Positions 1-9,716 of a stretch of DNA of 64,000 bases are shown one piece after another. The first letter of the stretch is position 1. Every line of letters starts with the position of its first letter. Under the pieces are notes generated by a model, which was not told the DNA's origin, ran no database searches, and saw only the letters and a program-made list of their open reading frames with translations. The translations under genes were made by a program, and so were the position numbers. The stretch comes from Marinobacter sp. F4218 (GTDB lineage: Bacteria; Pseudomonadota; Gammaproteobacteria; Pseudomonadales; Oleiphilaceae). The DNA lies in assembly GCF_019443085.1 (NCBI RefSeq), contig NZ_JAHZIL010000004.1, positions 554,918-618,917 on the forward strand. The letters run 5' to 3'.

Positions 1-183
1 TTCCTTGGCTTCGGAAACTACGGAGTCGGCAAGTGACTTTACGTGACGGTTGGACGTTCCGGATGCCAGAACCATGAAGTCTGTGACACTGGTACGGTCA
101 CGGACATCAATGACACTGATGTCCTGTGCTTTCACATCTTCAAGCGCGTTAACTACCAGATCTTTCAGTTGTTCTGCCTGCAT
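1..183 (-). CDS. rsfS: Ribosomal silencing factor RsfS (3' end cut by window edge)
   Basis: The N-terminal 61 codons of RsfS are visible and the C-terminus lies beyond position 1. RsfS binds ribosomal protein L14 on the large subunit and blocks subunit joining when nutrients are scarce. The visible residues, starting [20 protein letters not shown] and followed by a D-x-T-S-x-T-D-F stretch, match the start of the RsfS/Iojap family. The ATG at 183 has an AGGGTG ribosome site a few bases upstream. nadD follows upstream on the same strand, an arrangement common in proteobacteria (nadD-rsfS). Recognition is confident, but the gene is incomplete here. Confidence 0.85.
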   Translation of the reverse strand, partial: MQAEQLKDLVVNALEDVKAQDISVIDVRDRTSVTDFMVLASGTSNRHVKSLADSVVSEAKE

Positions 184-253
184 AATCACCCTGTTAGACG
201 GGCGTCGGCCGAAATGGCCGCCCGAAAAGTCATATTCAGACGCGATTGTAGCA

Positions 254-910
254 CTAAAAGTTCCCGCCGGGGCAGGCACCATAGAGCCCCAGACGACGAA
301 TCTCCCGCCACACAGAATCCGGAACCAGGTAACGCGGGGACCGACCGTCGCCAATCCGTTCCCGGATGCCGGTAGCGGAGATATCCAGAAGCGGAGGGTC
401 CAGCTCGAGCATCAGACCGCCGGGCTGATTGTGCAGCAGCCTGACGTCCCGGACAGCACGTTTCGCCAGCATCCGCGATGGCTCACCGTCCGGATCAAGC
501 CCCGCGCCGGGCCGGCGGACGACAATGATGTGGGCGAGATCGGGAATCTGCTGCCACTCCTGCCAGCGATCGAAACCGGCAAAGGCATCCGTCCCCACCA
601 CCATGGCCAGCGGAGCGTCAGGTCCGAGCTCGTGGCGCAGCTGTCGCAGGGTATCGGCGGTGTAGGACGCCCCGGCCCGCCGGAGTTCCCGATCATCTAC
701 CCGTAATTGGGGCTCATCGGCCACAGCCAACTCCAGCAGCTTCCAGCGCTGCTCGGAGGTGGCGCCGGTGTCGCCCCGATGGGGCGGTATATGACAAGGC
801 ACCAGACTGACCTGATTGACACTCAGTCGGTCACTGATCTCCAGCGCAAGACGAAGATGGCCGTGATGGATCGGATCGAAAGTTCCGCCGTAGATCACAT
901 GCATCGACAT
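254..910 (-). CDS. nadD: Nicotinate-nucleotide adenylyltransferase
   Basis: NadD adenylylates nicotinic acid mononucleotide with ATP to give deamido-NAD in NAD synthesis. The 218-residue protein opens with the nucleotidyltransferase signature [14 protein letters not shown] (GxFxPxHxGH type), and the C-terminal [10 protein letters not shown] matches the family's second ATP-binding motif ISxTxIR. The length is typical. The start ATG at 910 shares one base with the proA stop (TGATG), which implies translational coupling. A second in-frame ATG two codons later would give MHVIYGG and cannot be excluded. rsfS lies 70 nt downstream. Confidence 0.93.
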   Translation of the reverse strand: MSMHVIYGGTFDPIHHGHLRLALEISDRLSVNQVSLVPCHIPPHRGDTGATSEQRWKLLELAVADEPQLRVDDRELRRAGASYTADTLRQLRHELGPDAPLAMVVGTDAFAGFDRWQEWQQIPDLAHIIVVRRPGAGLDPDGEPSRMLAKRAVRDVRLLHNQPGGLMLELDPPLLDISATGIRERIGDGRSPRYLVPDSVWREIRRLGLYGACPGGNF

Positions 911-2163
911 CAGGTCCGGATGTGACCGTCGCCGAATACCACGTATTTCTGGGACGTAAGCCCCTCTAACCCGACCGGTCCACGGGCGTGGATCTTATCG
1001 GTGGAGATGCCGATTTCAGCCCCCAGGCCGTACTCGAAGCCGTCCGCGAAGCGGGTCGAGGCATTCACCATTACCGAACTGGAGTCCACTTCGGTAATGA
1101 ACCGACGGGCCCGGGTGAAATTTTCAGTGATGATGCTGTCGGTATGCTGGGAACTGTAGCGATTTATGTGCTCTATGGCACCGTCGAGACCATCAACCAC
1201 ACGAATCGCCAGGATCGGCCCCAGATACTCCGCCTCCCAGTCGGCTTCGACCGCTTCATCGGCATCGATGATCGCGCGGGTCTGGTCACACCCCCGCAAC
1301 TCCACCCCTTTTTCCGAGAAGGCGGAAGCCAGCAGCGGCAACATATCCTCGGCGATCTCACAATCCACCAGCAGGGTTTCCATGGTGTTGCAGGTGCCAT
1401 AGCGCTGGGTCTTCGCATTCACCGACACATTCAAGGCCTTTTCCGGATCGGCATGACTGTCGAGGTAGACATGACAAACCCCATCAAGGTGCTTGATGAC
1501 AGGCACACGGGCATCCCGGCTGATGCGTTCGATCAGCCCCTTGCCACCGCGTGGCACAATCACATCCACATACCTGGGCATGGTAATCAATTCACCCACC
1601 GCGGCTCGATCGGTGGTTTTGATAACCTGCACGGCGGTTTCAGGAAGACCGGCCTCGGCCAGTCCGCGGGCCAGGCACTGCGCAATGGCCTGGTTGGAGT
1701 GAATGGATTCAGAACCACCCCGAAGGATGGTTGCATTACCCGATTTCAGGCAGAGGCTGGCGGCTTCGACCGTCACATTCGGACGGGATTCGTAGATGAT
1801 GCCGATCACGCCCAGCGGCACCCGCATTTTGCCAACCTGGATGCCCGACGGGCGGTAGGTCATGTCGGTTATTTCTCCGATCGGATCCGGCAGCGATGCC
1901 ACCTGGCGAAGGCCCTCGATCATCGCATCAATGCGCTGCGGTGTGAGCTCCAGTCGGTCGAGCATGGCAACGTCCAGCCCGTTGTCACGGCCACTCTCGA
2001 GATCCCTGCTGTTGGCCACGGCCAGTTCGTCGCGGGCCTCATCCAGCGCGCGGGCCGTCGCCAACAGGGCCTGATTGCGCACGGCTGTGGTAGAGCGCGC
2101 CACTTGCGTTGCCGCTGCGCGGGCCTGTTCTCCGACGTCAGCCATGTAAGCTGCAATATCCAT
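910..2163 (-). CDS. proA: Gamma-glutamyl phosphate reductase
   Basis: ProA reduces gamma-glutamyl phosphate to glutamate-5-semialdehyde with NADPH, the second step of proline synthesis. The 417-residue protein has the aldehyde-dehydrogenase fold. [17 protein letters not shown] and the PRGGKGLI segment are typical, and the catalytic Cys lies in the [14 protein letters not shown] stretch near residue 255. I chose the ATG at 2163 (MDIAAYM) because GAAGGTAAACGG lies just upstream; an in-frame start at 2196 has no such site. proB is not adjacent here. The gene overlaps nadD by one base at its stop. Confidence 0.93.
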   Translation of the reverse strand: MDIAAYMADVGEQARAAATQVARSTTAVRNQALLATARALDEARDELAVANSRDLESGRDNGLDVAMLDRLELTPQRIDAMIEGLRQVASLPDPIGEITDMTYRPSGIQVGKMRVPLGVIGIIYESRPNVTVEAASLCLKSGNATILRGGSESIHSNQAIAQCLARGLAEAGLPETAVQVIKTTDRAAVGELITMPRYVDVIVPRGGKGLIERISRDARVPVIKHLDGVCHVYLDSHADPEKALNVSVNAKTQRYGTCNTMETLLVDCEIAEDMLPLLASAFSEKGVELRGCDQTRAIIDADEAVEADWEAEYLGPILAIRVVDGLDGAIEHINRYSSQHTDSIITENFTRARRFITEVDSSSVMVNASTRFADGFEYGLGAEIGISTDKIHARGPVGLEGLTSQKYVVFGDGHIRT

Positions 2164-2248
2164 CCGTTTACCTTCGTGTTTTCGAGCAGAATTCATTAAT
2201 ACCCGCTAACTTTACCTTTCCCGTTTCAAGTACGCACCCCAAACAGAT

Positions 2249-2254
2249 ATTATA
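2249..2254 (-). promoter_or_regulatory. Candidate -10 box upstream of proA
   Basis: A perfect TATAAT on the minus strand lies about 85 nt before the proA start, in the intergenic region shared with the divergent gene at 2305. I see no convincing -35 box at the right distance, so only the -10 element is proposed. Confidence 0.35.
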
Positions 2255-2304
2255 GCGCTGCGGTATGCCACATACTTAGGGAGTTTCAGAAAAGGAAGGA
2301 CACC

Positions 2305-3321
2305 ATGGCCCAACTGGCCGAGAAATTTCTATTGAGCAGACTGTCGCGGGCCGGATTCGTCGCCCTGATTGCCATAGCCGCACTTTGCGCCGTGTTGGGG
2401 GAGCCACTGACGTCCGCCACGGCAGCCGCAGCCGCCGGAATCGTCATCTGCGGGCGCACTTTTCACGCCAGTCGCCAGCACCGTCCCTGGCCACAGCTCC
2501 AACAACTGTTTTTCGTGGTCCTATTGCTGCTTCTGCTGACCAGCTTCTGGACCGGACCCTGGGCTCTCAGCCACTGGTTTTATGCGATCCCCCTGCTTGC
2601 CTTTGCCCTGGTCAGGCCGGGCCTGGCAATCGCGATCACCCTGGCATTCATGGCCCTGGCCGGCCTGGCCATTCCTACGGCAACCGGCCTGGCCGATCGC
2701 CACCAGATGATCAGCGCGTTCATGCTTACCACCCTGCTTTCGGGCCTGCTGGTGTTCCTGCGCGAGTATAAAACCCGCCAGCTCGCCCCCTTGCGCCGCA
2801 CTGACGAGCTGACCCAGGCCGCCAGCAGGGAGTACCTCTCGGCTGACCTGCACAAGGAAATCCAGCGCAGCGAGCGCGAAGGAACCGACATGTCGATTAT
2901 CATGATCGGCCTCGACACCCACTTGAGCGACCATGATCCGGACGAGGACATCCGATCCATCCTGCCCCGGATTGGCCGTTACCTGCACAGCCAGATCCGG
3001 GATTTTGATACCTATTATCGGGTCGCGGACCTGCAATTTCTGGTGATTCTCCCCGGCATTGCCACCAGCGACGCCATCAACCGGTCTGAAATCATCCGAA
3101 AGGGTCTGTGCACCCTGCTGGAATCCCACGGCATGGCGCTAACCGTGAGCACGGGCATCGCCGGGCTCAACATCGGCGATGACGCCGACAGTTTGCAGCA
3201 GAGCGCCGCCAACGCCCTGCGCCGGGCCCAGCAACAAGGTGGCAACCGGACCCAGGCCTACAGCGCCTGGACGCAATCCGGAACCTCAGGCTCAACTTCG
3301 GCTGAAGGACCTGCATCATGA
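2305..3321 (+). CDS. Membrane protein with degenerate GGDEF domain (first of pair)
   Basis: This is a 338-residue protein. Residues 1 to about 155 hold five or six hydrophobic helices; the rest is a GGDEF-type domain beginning at the family-typical DELTQAASREYL. The fold signature is present (L-H-K-E-I-Q-R near 186, an IMIGLD strand, a TVSTGIAGL strand, a C-terminal GGNR). The catalytic GG(D/E)EF, however, is replaced by ADLQF in YYRVADLQFLVILPG, and the FKxxND metal and base-binding segment is missing. It therefore should not make c-di-GMP. The ATG follows a strong AAGGAAGG site. Its stop overlaps the next gene by 4 nt (ATGA), and that gene is built the same way. It may act as a sensor or dimer partner, but the function is unknown. 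Confidence 0.75.
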   Translation: MAQLAEKFLLSRLSRAGFVALIAIAALCAVLGEPLTSATAAAAAGIVICGRTFHASRQHRPWPQLQQLFFVVLLLLLLTSFWTGPWALSHWFYAIPLLAFALVRPGLAIAITLAFMALAGLAIPTATGLADRHQMISAFMLTTLLSGLLVFLREYKTRQLAPLRRTDELTQAASREYLSADLHKEIQRSEREGTDMSIIMIGLDTHLSDHDPDEDIRSILPRIGRYLHSQIRDFDTYYRVADLQFLVILPGIATSDAINRSEIIRKGLCTLLESHGMALTVSTGIAGLNIGDDADSLQQSAANALRRAQQQGGNRTQAYSAWTQSGTSGSTSAEGPAS

Positions 3322-4316
3322 CCGAAACGCGTCTGCGCACCCTGACCCACAGCATCGGTTACATCCTGGCGACTCTGTTCATCTTCACCCTGGCAATGCA
3401 GAACCTTCGCTATGGTTTTTACGAGTTGTTCTACCTTGCCACCGGCATGGCCATGCTGACCCTCGGCGGTGTTGCCTATACCTTCATTTGTCGCCGGCAC
3501 CAGTTGTCGGCGCCGGGGCACCTGATCATCCTGGCGGGGCTGAACAGCGGCCTGCTGGCCGCCCTGCTCACCCTGGACAGCCCCGGCATCGCCCACTGGG
3601 CCATGCCCATGCTGATCCTTAACCTGCTGATCCTGCCGCTCAGACAGGGCGTGGCACTGTCTGTCCTGCTGCTGCTGCCGACCTCTGCAGCGGTCCTGTT
3701 CCGGCAGGCACCCGCAGACGCCCTGACCGTGATTGCAGGACTTTTCATTCTGCTCACGGCGGCCTCCCTCTACATCTGGCATTATGACCACATGGCCCAG
3801 TCCGCGGAGGATCTGGCAATCACGGATTCGGTCACCGGAGCCCACAATGCCCGCTTTCTGGACGAAACCCTGCAGAAGGAAATCAGCCGGGCCATCGCCA
3901 CCGGCCACCCGTTGTCTGTGATTGATCTGAGTATCGACTACGCAGATGAGGCCGAGGACCTTTACGGCAAGGGCGGCGTACAGAATCTGTTTCGCGACAT
4001 GACGGAGCACCTGTTCGGCGTGATCCGCGCCGGTGACACGCTCTATACCTTGAATGAGTCGGAATTTTTCCTGATTCTGCCCTTCACTCCGGAAGAAGGC
4101 GTGAGAGTGATCGCTGAGCGCATTCGTCGCACCATCGCTGAACACCAGTGGCCAGTTGTTGGCAAGGTTACGGTCAGCCTCGGCTGCACCACCCGTGGCA
4201 GCGGTGACACGCGCACCGACGGGCTCCGTAAGCGCGCCCACGAGGCCATGGAGGAAGCCCGTCGGCGCGGCGCCGATTCGGTCTGGTTCAGTGCTGGAGA
4301 GACCATCACGGCATGA
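3318..4316 (+). CDS. Membrane protein with degenerate GGDEF domain (second of pair)
   Basis: This 332-residue protein repeats the plan of its upstream neighbour: five or six membrane helices in residues 10 to 155, then a GGDEF-like domain starting at DSVTGAHNARFLDETL. The active-site loop reads LNESEFFLILP, so the two glycines and the first acidic residue of GGDEF are lost while SEF remains. The first metal-binding segment reads IDLSIDYADEAED rather than a standard DxDxFKxxND. Diguanylate cyclase activity is unlikely. It begins inside the stop of the first GGDEF-like gene and ends inside the start of the DedA-PAP2 gene, so all three are probably translated together. The pairing may reflect an old duplication; the identity between the two looks low by eye. 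Confidence 0.75.
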   Translation: MTETRLRTLTHSIGYILATLFIFTLAMQNLRYGFYELFYLATGMAMLTLGGVAYTFICRRHQLSAPGHLIILAGLNSGLLAALLTLDSPGIAHWAMPMLILNLLILPLRQGVALSVLLLLPTSAAVLFRQAPADALTVIAGLFILLTAASLYIWHYDHMAQSAEDLAITDSVTGAHNARFLDETLQKEISRAIATGHPLSVIDLSIDYADEAEDLYGKGGVQNLFRDMTEHLFGVIRAGDTLYTLNESEFFLILPFTPEEGVRVIAERIRRTIAEHQWPVVGKVTVSLGCTTRGSGDTRTDGLRKRAHEAMEEARRRGADSVWFSAGETITA

Positions 4317-5761
4317 GCGCGGACTGGCTGCAGAATCTGTCGGCCTGGCTCAGCGTGCACCCCGGCTGGCTGGCTATCGCCCTGTTCAGCACCGCCTTCG
4401 TTGAATCCCTGGCCCTTGCGGGTATCGTTGTGCCCGGGGTCGCCATTCTATTTGCGTTCGCGGCACTGGCCGGAAAAACCGGCATGCCCCTGACGGAAAC
4501 ACTCATCTGGGCCGGCCTGGGCGCGATTGCCGGCGATACGCTCAGCTTTGCCCTGGGACGGAAACTCCAGGGTCGGCTGGATTCGGTCTGGCCGCTCAGC
4601 CGCTACCCAAAGCTCATTCGCAAGGGGAAGTCCTTCTTTCGTCAACACGGCGGCAAGAGTGTCGTCATAGGTCGCTTCGTTGGGCCCGTTCGCCCTGTCA
4701 TCCCGCTCATTGCCGGCGCCCTGTGGATGCCCTGGCAACGGTTTCTCGCCTTCAATATCGCTTCGGCAATTGGCTGGGCGCCGGTATATATTCTGCCGGG
4801 CTTTCTGGTCGGAAGTGCACTGGCCAGCGAGATTCAGCCGCCCGCGCATTTTTACGCCGTGGTGGGGGTCAGTCTGGCGGTCATGGTCGTGGTTTACCTG
4901 GTGCTGATACAGTTCCAGCTCGGACTCGGTCAAGGCAGCCGGTTTTACTCCTGGCTGGAACGACGGATGGCGACCTACGACGCTACCCACCGCTTCTGGC
5001 GACTGTATACCAATCACCGGCCGGACCGGGGTGGTGAGTTTCCCCTTCCCTCGCTAATGATGGCATTGGGGGCTTCCGGCTTACTGTTGCTGTGGGGACA
5101 GCTCGCGACAAACACTGCGAGCCTGGAACCGTTCGACCAGCTGGTGTTCGCCTGGTTCGAACAGCTCCGGCAACCCATCCTGGATGGCCCGGTCATCATC
5201 GCGACCCTGCTGGGAGATCCGCCAGTGTTGATCACTGCGGCGATTCTCGCGACCCTGGCGCTGGTTTTTCGGGGCTACTACGCCGCCGCTATCCACATTG
5301 TCATGGCGGCGGCGCTCACCTTCGTCCTGGTCTGGCTGTTGAAATCCACGCTCGGGGTCACGCGACCGGACGCGGTGCTCAGCCCGCCTGCGTCGGATGC
5401 CTTTCCGAGCGGTCATAGCGCTGGAATCACTGTATTTGTGACCCTCGCTGCCAGTTTCGTTGCCGGGGAAACCCGAAGCCACAATCGGTGGCAATCCTAC
5501 GTGCTATTGTCTCTGCCGCTGCTGCCTGTGGCGCTTAGCCGACTGTATCTCGGCGTACACTGGTTTACGGATGTGATCGGAGGCATCTTGCTGGGGATGG
5601 CGATTACCGGGGCGATACGGGCAAGCTACAGCCGATACGATCGGATTCACCTGGCACCGGATGTATCCATGGCAGTGGCAGGCGCCGTATGGCTGGCATT
5701 CACCATCGGCTATGTGGTCCTGGCATGGCCACAAGCGCAGATGGATTTCCGGCCGATCTAA
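4313..5761 (+). CDS. DedA-family / PAP2-family phosphatase fusion
   Basis: This is a 482-residue inner-membrane protein with two modules. Residues 1 to about 195 form a DedA/VTT (SNARE-associated) domain, shown by FVESLALAGIVVPG and by the conserved GRFVGPVRPVIPLIAGALWM arginine/proline loop. Residues 245 to 460 form a PAP2 lipid-phosphate phosphatase with all three motifs: KSTLGVTRP (KxxxxxxRP), PSGHSAG (PSGH) and SRLYLGVHWFTDVIGG (SRxxxxxHxxxD). Known relatives move or dephosphorylate undecaprenyl phosphates or phospholipids, so a role in lipid-carrier recycling is reasonable, but the substrate is not shown. It overlaps the upstream degenerate-GGDEF gene by 4 nt and the convergent Lon-N gene by 4 nt. 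Confidence 0.88.
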   Translation: MSADWLQNLSAWLSVHPGWLAIALFSTAFVESLALAGIVVPGVAILFAFAALAGKTGMPLTETLIWAGLGAIAGDTLSFALGRKLQGRLDSVWPLSRYPKLIRKGKSFFRQHGGKSVVIGRFVGPVRPVIPLIAGALWMPWQRFLAFNIASAIGWAPVYILPGFLVGSALASEIQPPAHFYAVVGVSLAVMVVVYLVLIQFQLGLGQGSRFYSWLERRMATYDATHRFWRLYTNHRPDRGGEFPLPSLMMALGASGLLLLWGQLATNTASLEPFDQLVFAWFEQLRQPILDGPVIIATLLGDPPVLITAAILATLALVFRGYYAAAIHIVMAAALTFVLVWLLKSTLGVTRPDAVLSPPASDAFPSGHSAGITVFVTLAASFVAGETRSHNRWQSYVLLSLPLLPVALSRLYLGVHWFTDVIGGILLGMAITGAIRASYSRYDRIHLAPDVSMAVAGAVWLAFTIGYVVLAWPQAQMDFRPI

Positions 5762-6336
5762 CCCTCTTCAAGGGCTTCGAGCAGTTCCTGCAATCGGCTG
5801 AGCCTTTCAAGCGGATCCTGCAACTCAACCAATCGCTGCTTTTCCTGCTTATCCAGTGGCAACAGTTCGGTCAGGCGCCAGCCCACGTGTCGGGCATCCC
5901 GGTAGTCCACATCCATGTCGAGATCACGAACCACCGGATGCTTGAAAAGCGCCCGAAGCACCGAGGGCAGCTCGCTGAACCGTGCCGGCACTTCGCGGTC
6001 GGCCTCGTCCAGCAGGACCTCGACATCACCGACATTGAGGCCATCGTCCTGCTGCCAGCTGCGAACCACCGTCACTTTGGAGGCGCCTTCCACGGTGATG
6101 CCGAGCAGGCCATTCTCCAACTGCTGAAAATCAATAATCCGGACGTAGGTGCCGATGTCATAAAACGAAGCGGTCGGGCCTGTCTCCGCGCCATCGCGCA
6201 AGAGGACCACGACAAATCCGCGATCTTCCTTGAGGCAACGGGTGAGCATATCAATATAACGGGGCTCAAACAGCTGCAGGGGTATCCTCCCCCGGGGGAG
6301 AACGATGGAATTCAGGGGGAAGAGAGGTACATTCAT
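5758..6336 (-). CDS. Lon N-terminal (substrate-binding) domain protein
   Basis: This 192-residue protein consists only of the substrate-binding domain found at the N-terminus of Lon protease. It begins MNVPLFPLNSIVLPRGRIPL, with LQLFEPRYIDML just after, both hallmarks of the LON domain. There is no ATPase or protease module, so it is not a Lon enzyme. Stand-alone LON-domain proteins are common in gammaproteobacteria and their role is not settled. I chose the ATG at 6336; a GTG five codons upstream (6351) is also possible. Its stop overlaps the convergent DedA-PAP2 stop by 4 nt. Confidence 0.8.
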   Translation of the reverse strand: MNVPLFPLNSIVLPRGRIPLQLFEPRYIDMLTRCLKEDRGFVVVLLRDGAETGPTASFYDIGTYVRIIDFQQLENGLLGITVEGASKVTVVRSWQQDDGLNVGDVEVLLDEADREVPARFSELPSVLRALFKHPVVRDLDMDVDYRDARHVGWRLTELLPLDKQEKQRLVELQDPLERLSRLQELLEALEEG

Positions 6337-6386
6337 ATCAACACTAGTCACCGCGTGGCGGACCCAAAAAAATCAGACCCATCGGG

Positions 6387-7643
6387 TCATCGAATAGAAA
6401 GCAACTGCTGTACTTCGTCAACCCGGGCACGAGCCTCGGTCAACAGCTGGAGGCTGCGCGAGGCGTTAAGCTCCAGCTCTCCCAACCGGCGATAGGCCGG
6501 CACCTGATCGAACCGTGGTAACTCGGCATTCTGGTGCGAACCAATCATCGAATGCAATTGCGCAACGATCACCACATCGGTCAGTTGCGGCTCCGGTTCG
6601 CGACATTCATGGTGCCACTCTTCCGCGTGGCGAACCGACTCGATGAAGGCCGGCGGAAACGCCCAGCTTTCCAGCACCGCCGTACCGACATCTGCACGAA
6701 GTTCACGGATCGCATGTCGCAGGTTGTCCGGATCCGAGAACAGGCTCGGGTGATGCTCCGCCTGGACCAACACCGGCACCACACCGATGTCGTGCAACAA
6801 TCCGGCCAGCATGGCCTCCTCCGGGTTCAGCCGGGTAGCGTGATCGGCCAGCACCCAACACAATGCCGCAACCTCCCGGGAGTGGCGCCACAGGTTCTCC
6901 ATCTCTTTCTGCAAAGCTGCCTGCCGGCTCTTGAAGACCTCGCGCATGGAGAAAACCGTCACCAACTGCCGGGTGGTTCTCATCCCCAGCCGAACCACCG
7001 ACTCGCGAACATTGCGCACGTCACTGAAGCCGCGATACAGCGGACTGTTGCACGCCCGCACCAGCTTGGCAGCTATGGCCGGGTCGGCGGAAATGGCACT
7101 GGCAACCTGCTCGGCCGTGGAATCTTCCCGGTCAACCAGCCGGCGAACCTTCCATGCCACGTCCGGGACGCTGGGCAGCTTGATCTGGTTGGAGCGCAGC
7201 TCGGAGTAAAACTCCATCAGCAGCTCATGCGCTTCACCTTCTCTGCCACCAAAACCTTCACCCGAATTCATGTCCACCTGGTCTACGGGTGCTGATCGCA
7301 GCATCTGGTTCAGGATATCCTGCTCGACCGCAAGAATTTCGCACGGCCGTACCGCCGTCACCTCGTACATCCGTGGCTGAAGTCTGGCAATAGGATTGAG
7401 CGCTTTCTCGGTCTCGGCCTCGATCAGGGATTTGCGACCATCAACCGACTCCAGCTCCACCAGGCCCGAGACCAGGAAGAAATCGAGACCGTCCCTGACC
7501 CCGCGTTCCACCACACGTTGGCCGGCACCGTACGTCCGGCGCTCTGCACGACTGGCCAACAGTACCAGTTGATCATCGCCAAGCCGGTTCAGGGGCTGGA
7601 ATTCTTTCAGACGGCGAAGTGGCAGGCTTTCCCGGCCGGCCAT
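6387..7643 (-). CDS. HDOD domain protein with N-terminal cyclic-nucleotide-binding-like domain
   Basis: This is a 418-residue cytosolic signalling protein. Residues 15 to about 125 resemble a CRP/CNB beta-roll (FQPLNRLGDDQLVLLASRAE, then YGAGQRVVERG), but the phosphate-binding cassette is degenerate, reading NPIARLQPRMYEVTAV. Residues 155 to 350 form an HDOD domain, a non-catalytic relative of HD phosphohydrolases (KLPSVPDVAWKVRRLV, SADPAIAAKLVRACNS, AMLAGLLHDIGVVPVL). HDOD proteins usually act in signalling networks. The start at 7643 has an AAAGGAG site; an ATG at 7709 upstream lacks support. It stands alone, transcribed away from ilvD. Confidence 0.82.
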   Translation of the reverse strand: MAGRESLPLRRLKEFQPLNRLGDDQLVLLASRAERRTYGAGQRVVERGVRDGLDFFLVSGLVELESVDGRKSLIEAETEKALNPIARLQPRMYEVTAVRPCEILAVEQDILNQMLRSAPVDQVDMNSGEGFGGREGEAHELLMEFYSELRSNQIKLPSVPDVAWKVRRLVDREDSTAEQVASAISADPAIAAKLVRACNSPLYRGFSDVRNVRESVVRLGMRTTRQLVTVFSMREVFKSRQAALQKEMENLWRHSREVAALCWVLADHATRLNPEEAMLAGLLHDIGVVPVLVQAEHHPSLFSDPDNLRHAIRELRADVGTAVLESWAFPPAFIESVRHAEEWHHECREPEPQLTDVVIVAQLHSMIGSHQNAELPRFDQVPAYRRLGELELNASRSLQLLTEARARVDEVQQLLSIR

Positions 7644-7816
7644 AGGCAAGCTCCTTTCATGAGGCAAATCCGGAGGCGATTTGTGCTCCCTTATATGCAT
7701 TGTAAACACGGCCTGCTAAAACAACCATGCGATAGGAGTCTAATCTGGTATTCTTTTACGTCGCACAAAGCCAACCAGAAACCACCATCAGGTAACAACA
7801 GAGAGATCAGAACACC

Positions 7817-9652
7817 ATGCCTCAGTATCGTTCGCGGACTTCCACCGCTGGCCGCAATATGGCCGGCGCCCGCGCCCTCTGGCGCGCCACCGGTATGAAA
7901 AACGAGGATTTCGGCAAACCCATCATCGCAGTCGCCAACTCCTTTACTCAGTTCGTACCCGGTCACGTCCATCTGAAAGATCTGGGGCAGCTCGTCTGCC
8001 GCGAAATCGAGGAAGCCGGCGGTGTCGCCAAGGAGTTCAACACCATCGCCGTCGATGATGGCATTGCCATGGGCCACGACGGCATGCTGTATTCCCTGCC
8101 TTCCAGGGAGATCATCGCCGACTCTGTTGAGTACATGGTCAACGCCCACTGCGCCGACGCATTGGTCTGCATCTCCAACTGCGACAAGATCACCCCGGGC
8201 ATGCTCATGGCTGCCATGCGTCTGAACATCCCCACCATCTTCGTGTCCGGCGGCCCGATGGAAGCCGGCAAAACCAAGTTGTCTGAACACAAGCTTGACC
8301 TGGTTGATGCCATGGTTATCGCCGCCGATCCCAACGCCGACGATGAAACCGTGGCCGAATATGAGCGCAGTGCCTGTCCCACCTGCGGCTCCTGTTCCGG
8401 CATGTTCACAGCCAACTCCATGAACTGCCTGACGGAAGCCATCGGCCTGGCCCTGCCCGGCAATGGCTCCCTGCTGGCCACCCACGCCGATCGCGAGCAA
8501 CTGTTCCTGAAGGCCGGTCGTCAGATTGTGGAGAATACGCGGCGCTATTACGAGGAAGACGACGCCAGCGTTCTTCCCCTGAGCATCGCCTCCATGGCCG
8601 CGTTCGAAAACGCCATGGTAATGGACATCGCCATGGGCGGCTCGACCAACACCATCCTGCATCTTCTCGCGGCGGCTCAGGAAGGCGGAGTGCCGTTCTC
8701 CCTGAATGAAATCGATCAACTCTCCCGCAAGGTGCCCCAGCTGTGCAAGGTTGCCCCCAACTCGCCCAAGTATCACATGGAAGACGTCCATCGGGCCGGT
8801 GGTATCATGGGCATTCTCGGGGAACTGGAACGGGGCGGATTGATCAACACGGATTTGCCCACCGTGCACAGCAAGACCATGAGCGAAGCCCTCGAAACCT
8901 GGGACATCATGCGCTCTCCGCCCGCCGAAGTGGTGGAATTCTACAAGGCTGGCCCGGCCGGGATTCCAACCCAGACGGCCTTCAGCCAAAGCACTCGCTG
9001 GCCAGCTCTTGATGGCGACCGGGAGACCGGCTGCATCCGGTCGGTTGAGAATGCCTATTCCTCCGAAGGCGGACTGGCAGTGCTCTACGGGAATATTGCC
9101 CTGGACGGCTGCGTTGTTAAAACCGCCGGCGTCGATGAAAGCATCTATGTGTTCGAAGGGACGGCGCGGGTGTTTGAAAGCCAGGACTCCGCTGTCGCCG
9201 GCATCTTGAGCGACGAGGTCAAACCGGGCGAGGTGGTCATTATTCGTTACGAAGGCCCACGCGGTGGCCCCGGCATGCAGGAAATGCTGTATCCCACCAG
9301 TTACCTGAAGTCCAAGGGGTTGGGTAAGGACTGCGCCCTGCTGACCGACGGTCGCTTCTCCGGCGGCACCTCTGGCCTGTCGATTGGCCATGCCTCGCCC
9401 GAGGCCGCAGCGGGCGGTGCCATCGGCCTGATTGAGAATGGCGATCGCATTCGCATCGACATCCCGAACCGCACGATCAATGTCGAGCTGGACCAGCACG
9501 AACTGGATCGCCGGCGGGAGGCTCGCGAGGCCAAGGGCTGGAAACCCGACCTGGCCCGGGACCGCAAGGTGTCGGCGGCCCTTAAGGCATACGCCCTGCT
9601 GGCCACCAGTGCCGATAAGGGCGCGGTAAGGGACCTGAGCAAGCTCGATTAG
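7817..9652 (+). CDS. ilvD: Dihydroxy-acid dehydratase
   Basis: IlvD dehydrates 2,3-dihydroxy acids to 2-keto acids in isoleucine and valine synthesis, using an iron-sulfur cluster. The 611-residue length is standard. The first cluster-ligand region is [10 protein letters not shown] near residue 120, the second is [17 protein letters not shown] near residue 195, and the IlvD/Edd C-terminal signature appears as [23 protein letters not shown]. The start [10 protein letters not shown] is canonical. It is monocistronic and closed by a strong hairpin at 9668. I found no attenuator or leader peptide in the 170 nt upstream. Confidence 0.96.
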   Translation: MPQYRSRTSTAGRNMAGARALWRATGMKNEDFGKPIIAVANSFTQFVPGHVHLKDLGQLVCREIEEAGGVAKEFNTIAVDDGIAMGHDGMLYSLPSREIIADSVEYMVNAHCADALVCISNCDKITPGMLMAAMRLNIPTIFVSGGPMEAGKTKLSEHKLDLVDAMVIAADPNADDETVAEYERSACPTCGSCSGMFTANSMNCLTEAIGLALPGNGSLLATHADREQLFLKAGRQIVENTRRYYEEDDASVLPLSIASMAAFENAMVMDIAMGGSTNTILHLLAAAQEGGVPFSLNEIDQLSRKVPQLCKVAPNSPKYHMEDVHRAGGIMGILGELERGGLINTDLPTVHSKTMSEALETWDIMRSPPAEVVEFYKAGPAGIPTQTAFSQSTRWPALDGDRETGCIRSVENAYSSEGGLAVLYGNIALDGCVVKTAGVDESIYVFEGTARVFESQDSAVAGILSDEVKPGEVVIIRYEGPRGGPGMQEMLYPTSYLKSKGLGKDCALLTDGRFSGGTSGLSIGHASPEAAAGGAIGLIENGDRIRIDIPNRTINVELDQHELDRRREAREAKGWKPDLARDRKVSAALKAYALLATSADKGAVRDLSKLD

Positions 9653-9666
9653 GCCGCGTCCGCCCA

Positions 9667-9703
9667 AAAAAAAGCCCGCTCAGGATACCTGGCGGGCTTT
9701 TTT
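9667..9703. terminator. Bidirectional terminator between ilvD and the convergent gene
   Basis: A stem of AAAGCCCGC and GCGGGCTTT encloses a loop of about 12 nt, with A-runs on the left and T-runs on the right. It can stop both ilvD and the convergent gene at 9717. Confidence 0.85.
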
Positions 9704-9716
9704 GTCGGTGGCCGAC

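Noticed and set aside
7691..9667. A 658-codon minus-strand frame opposite ilvD
   Set aside because: It is an antisense shadow of ilvD in GC-rich sequence. It has no recognisable motif and its codon pattern mirrors the real gene.
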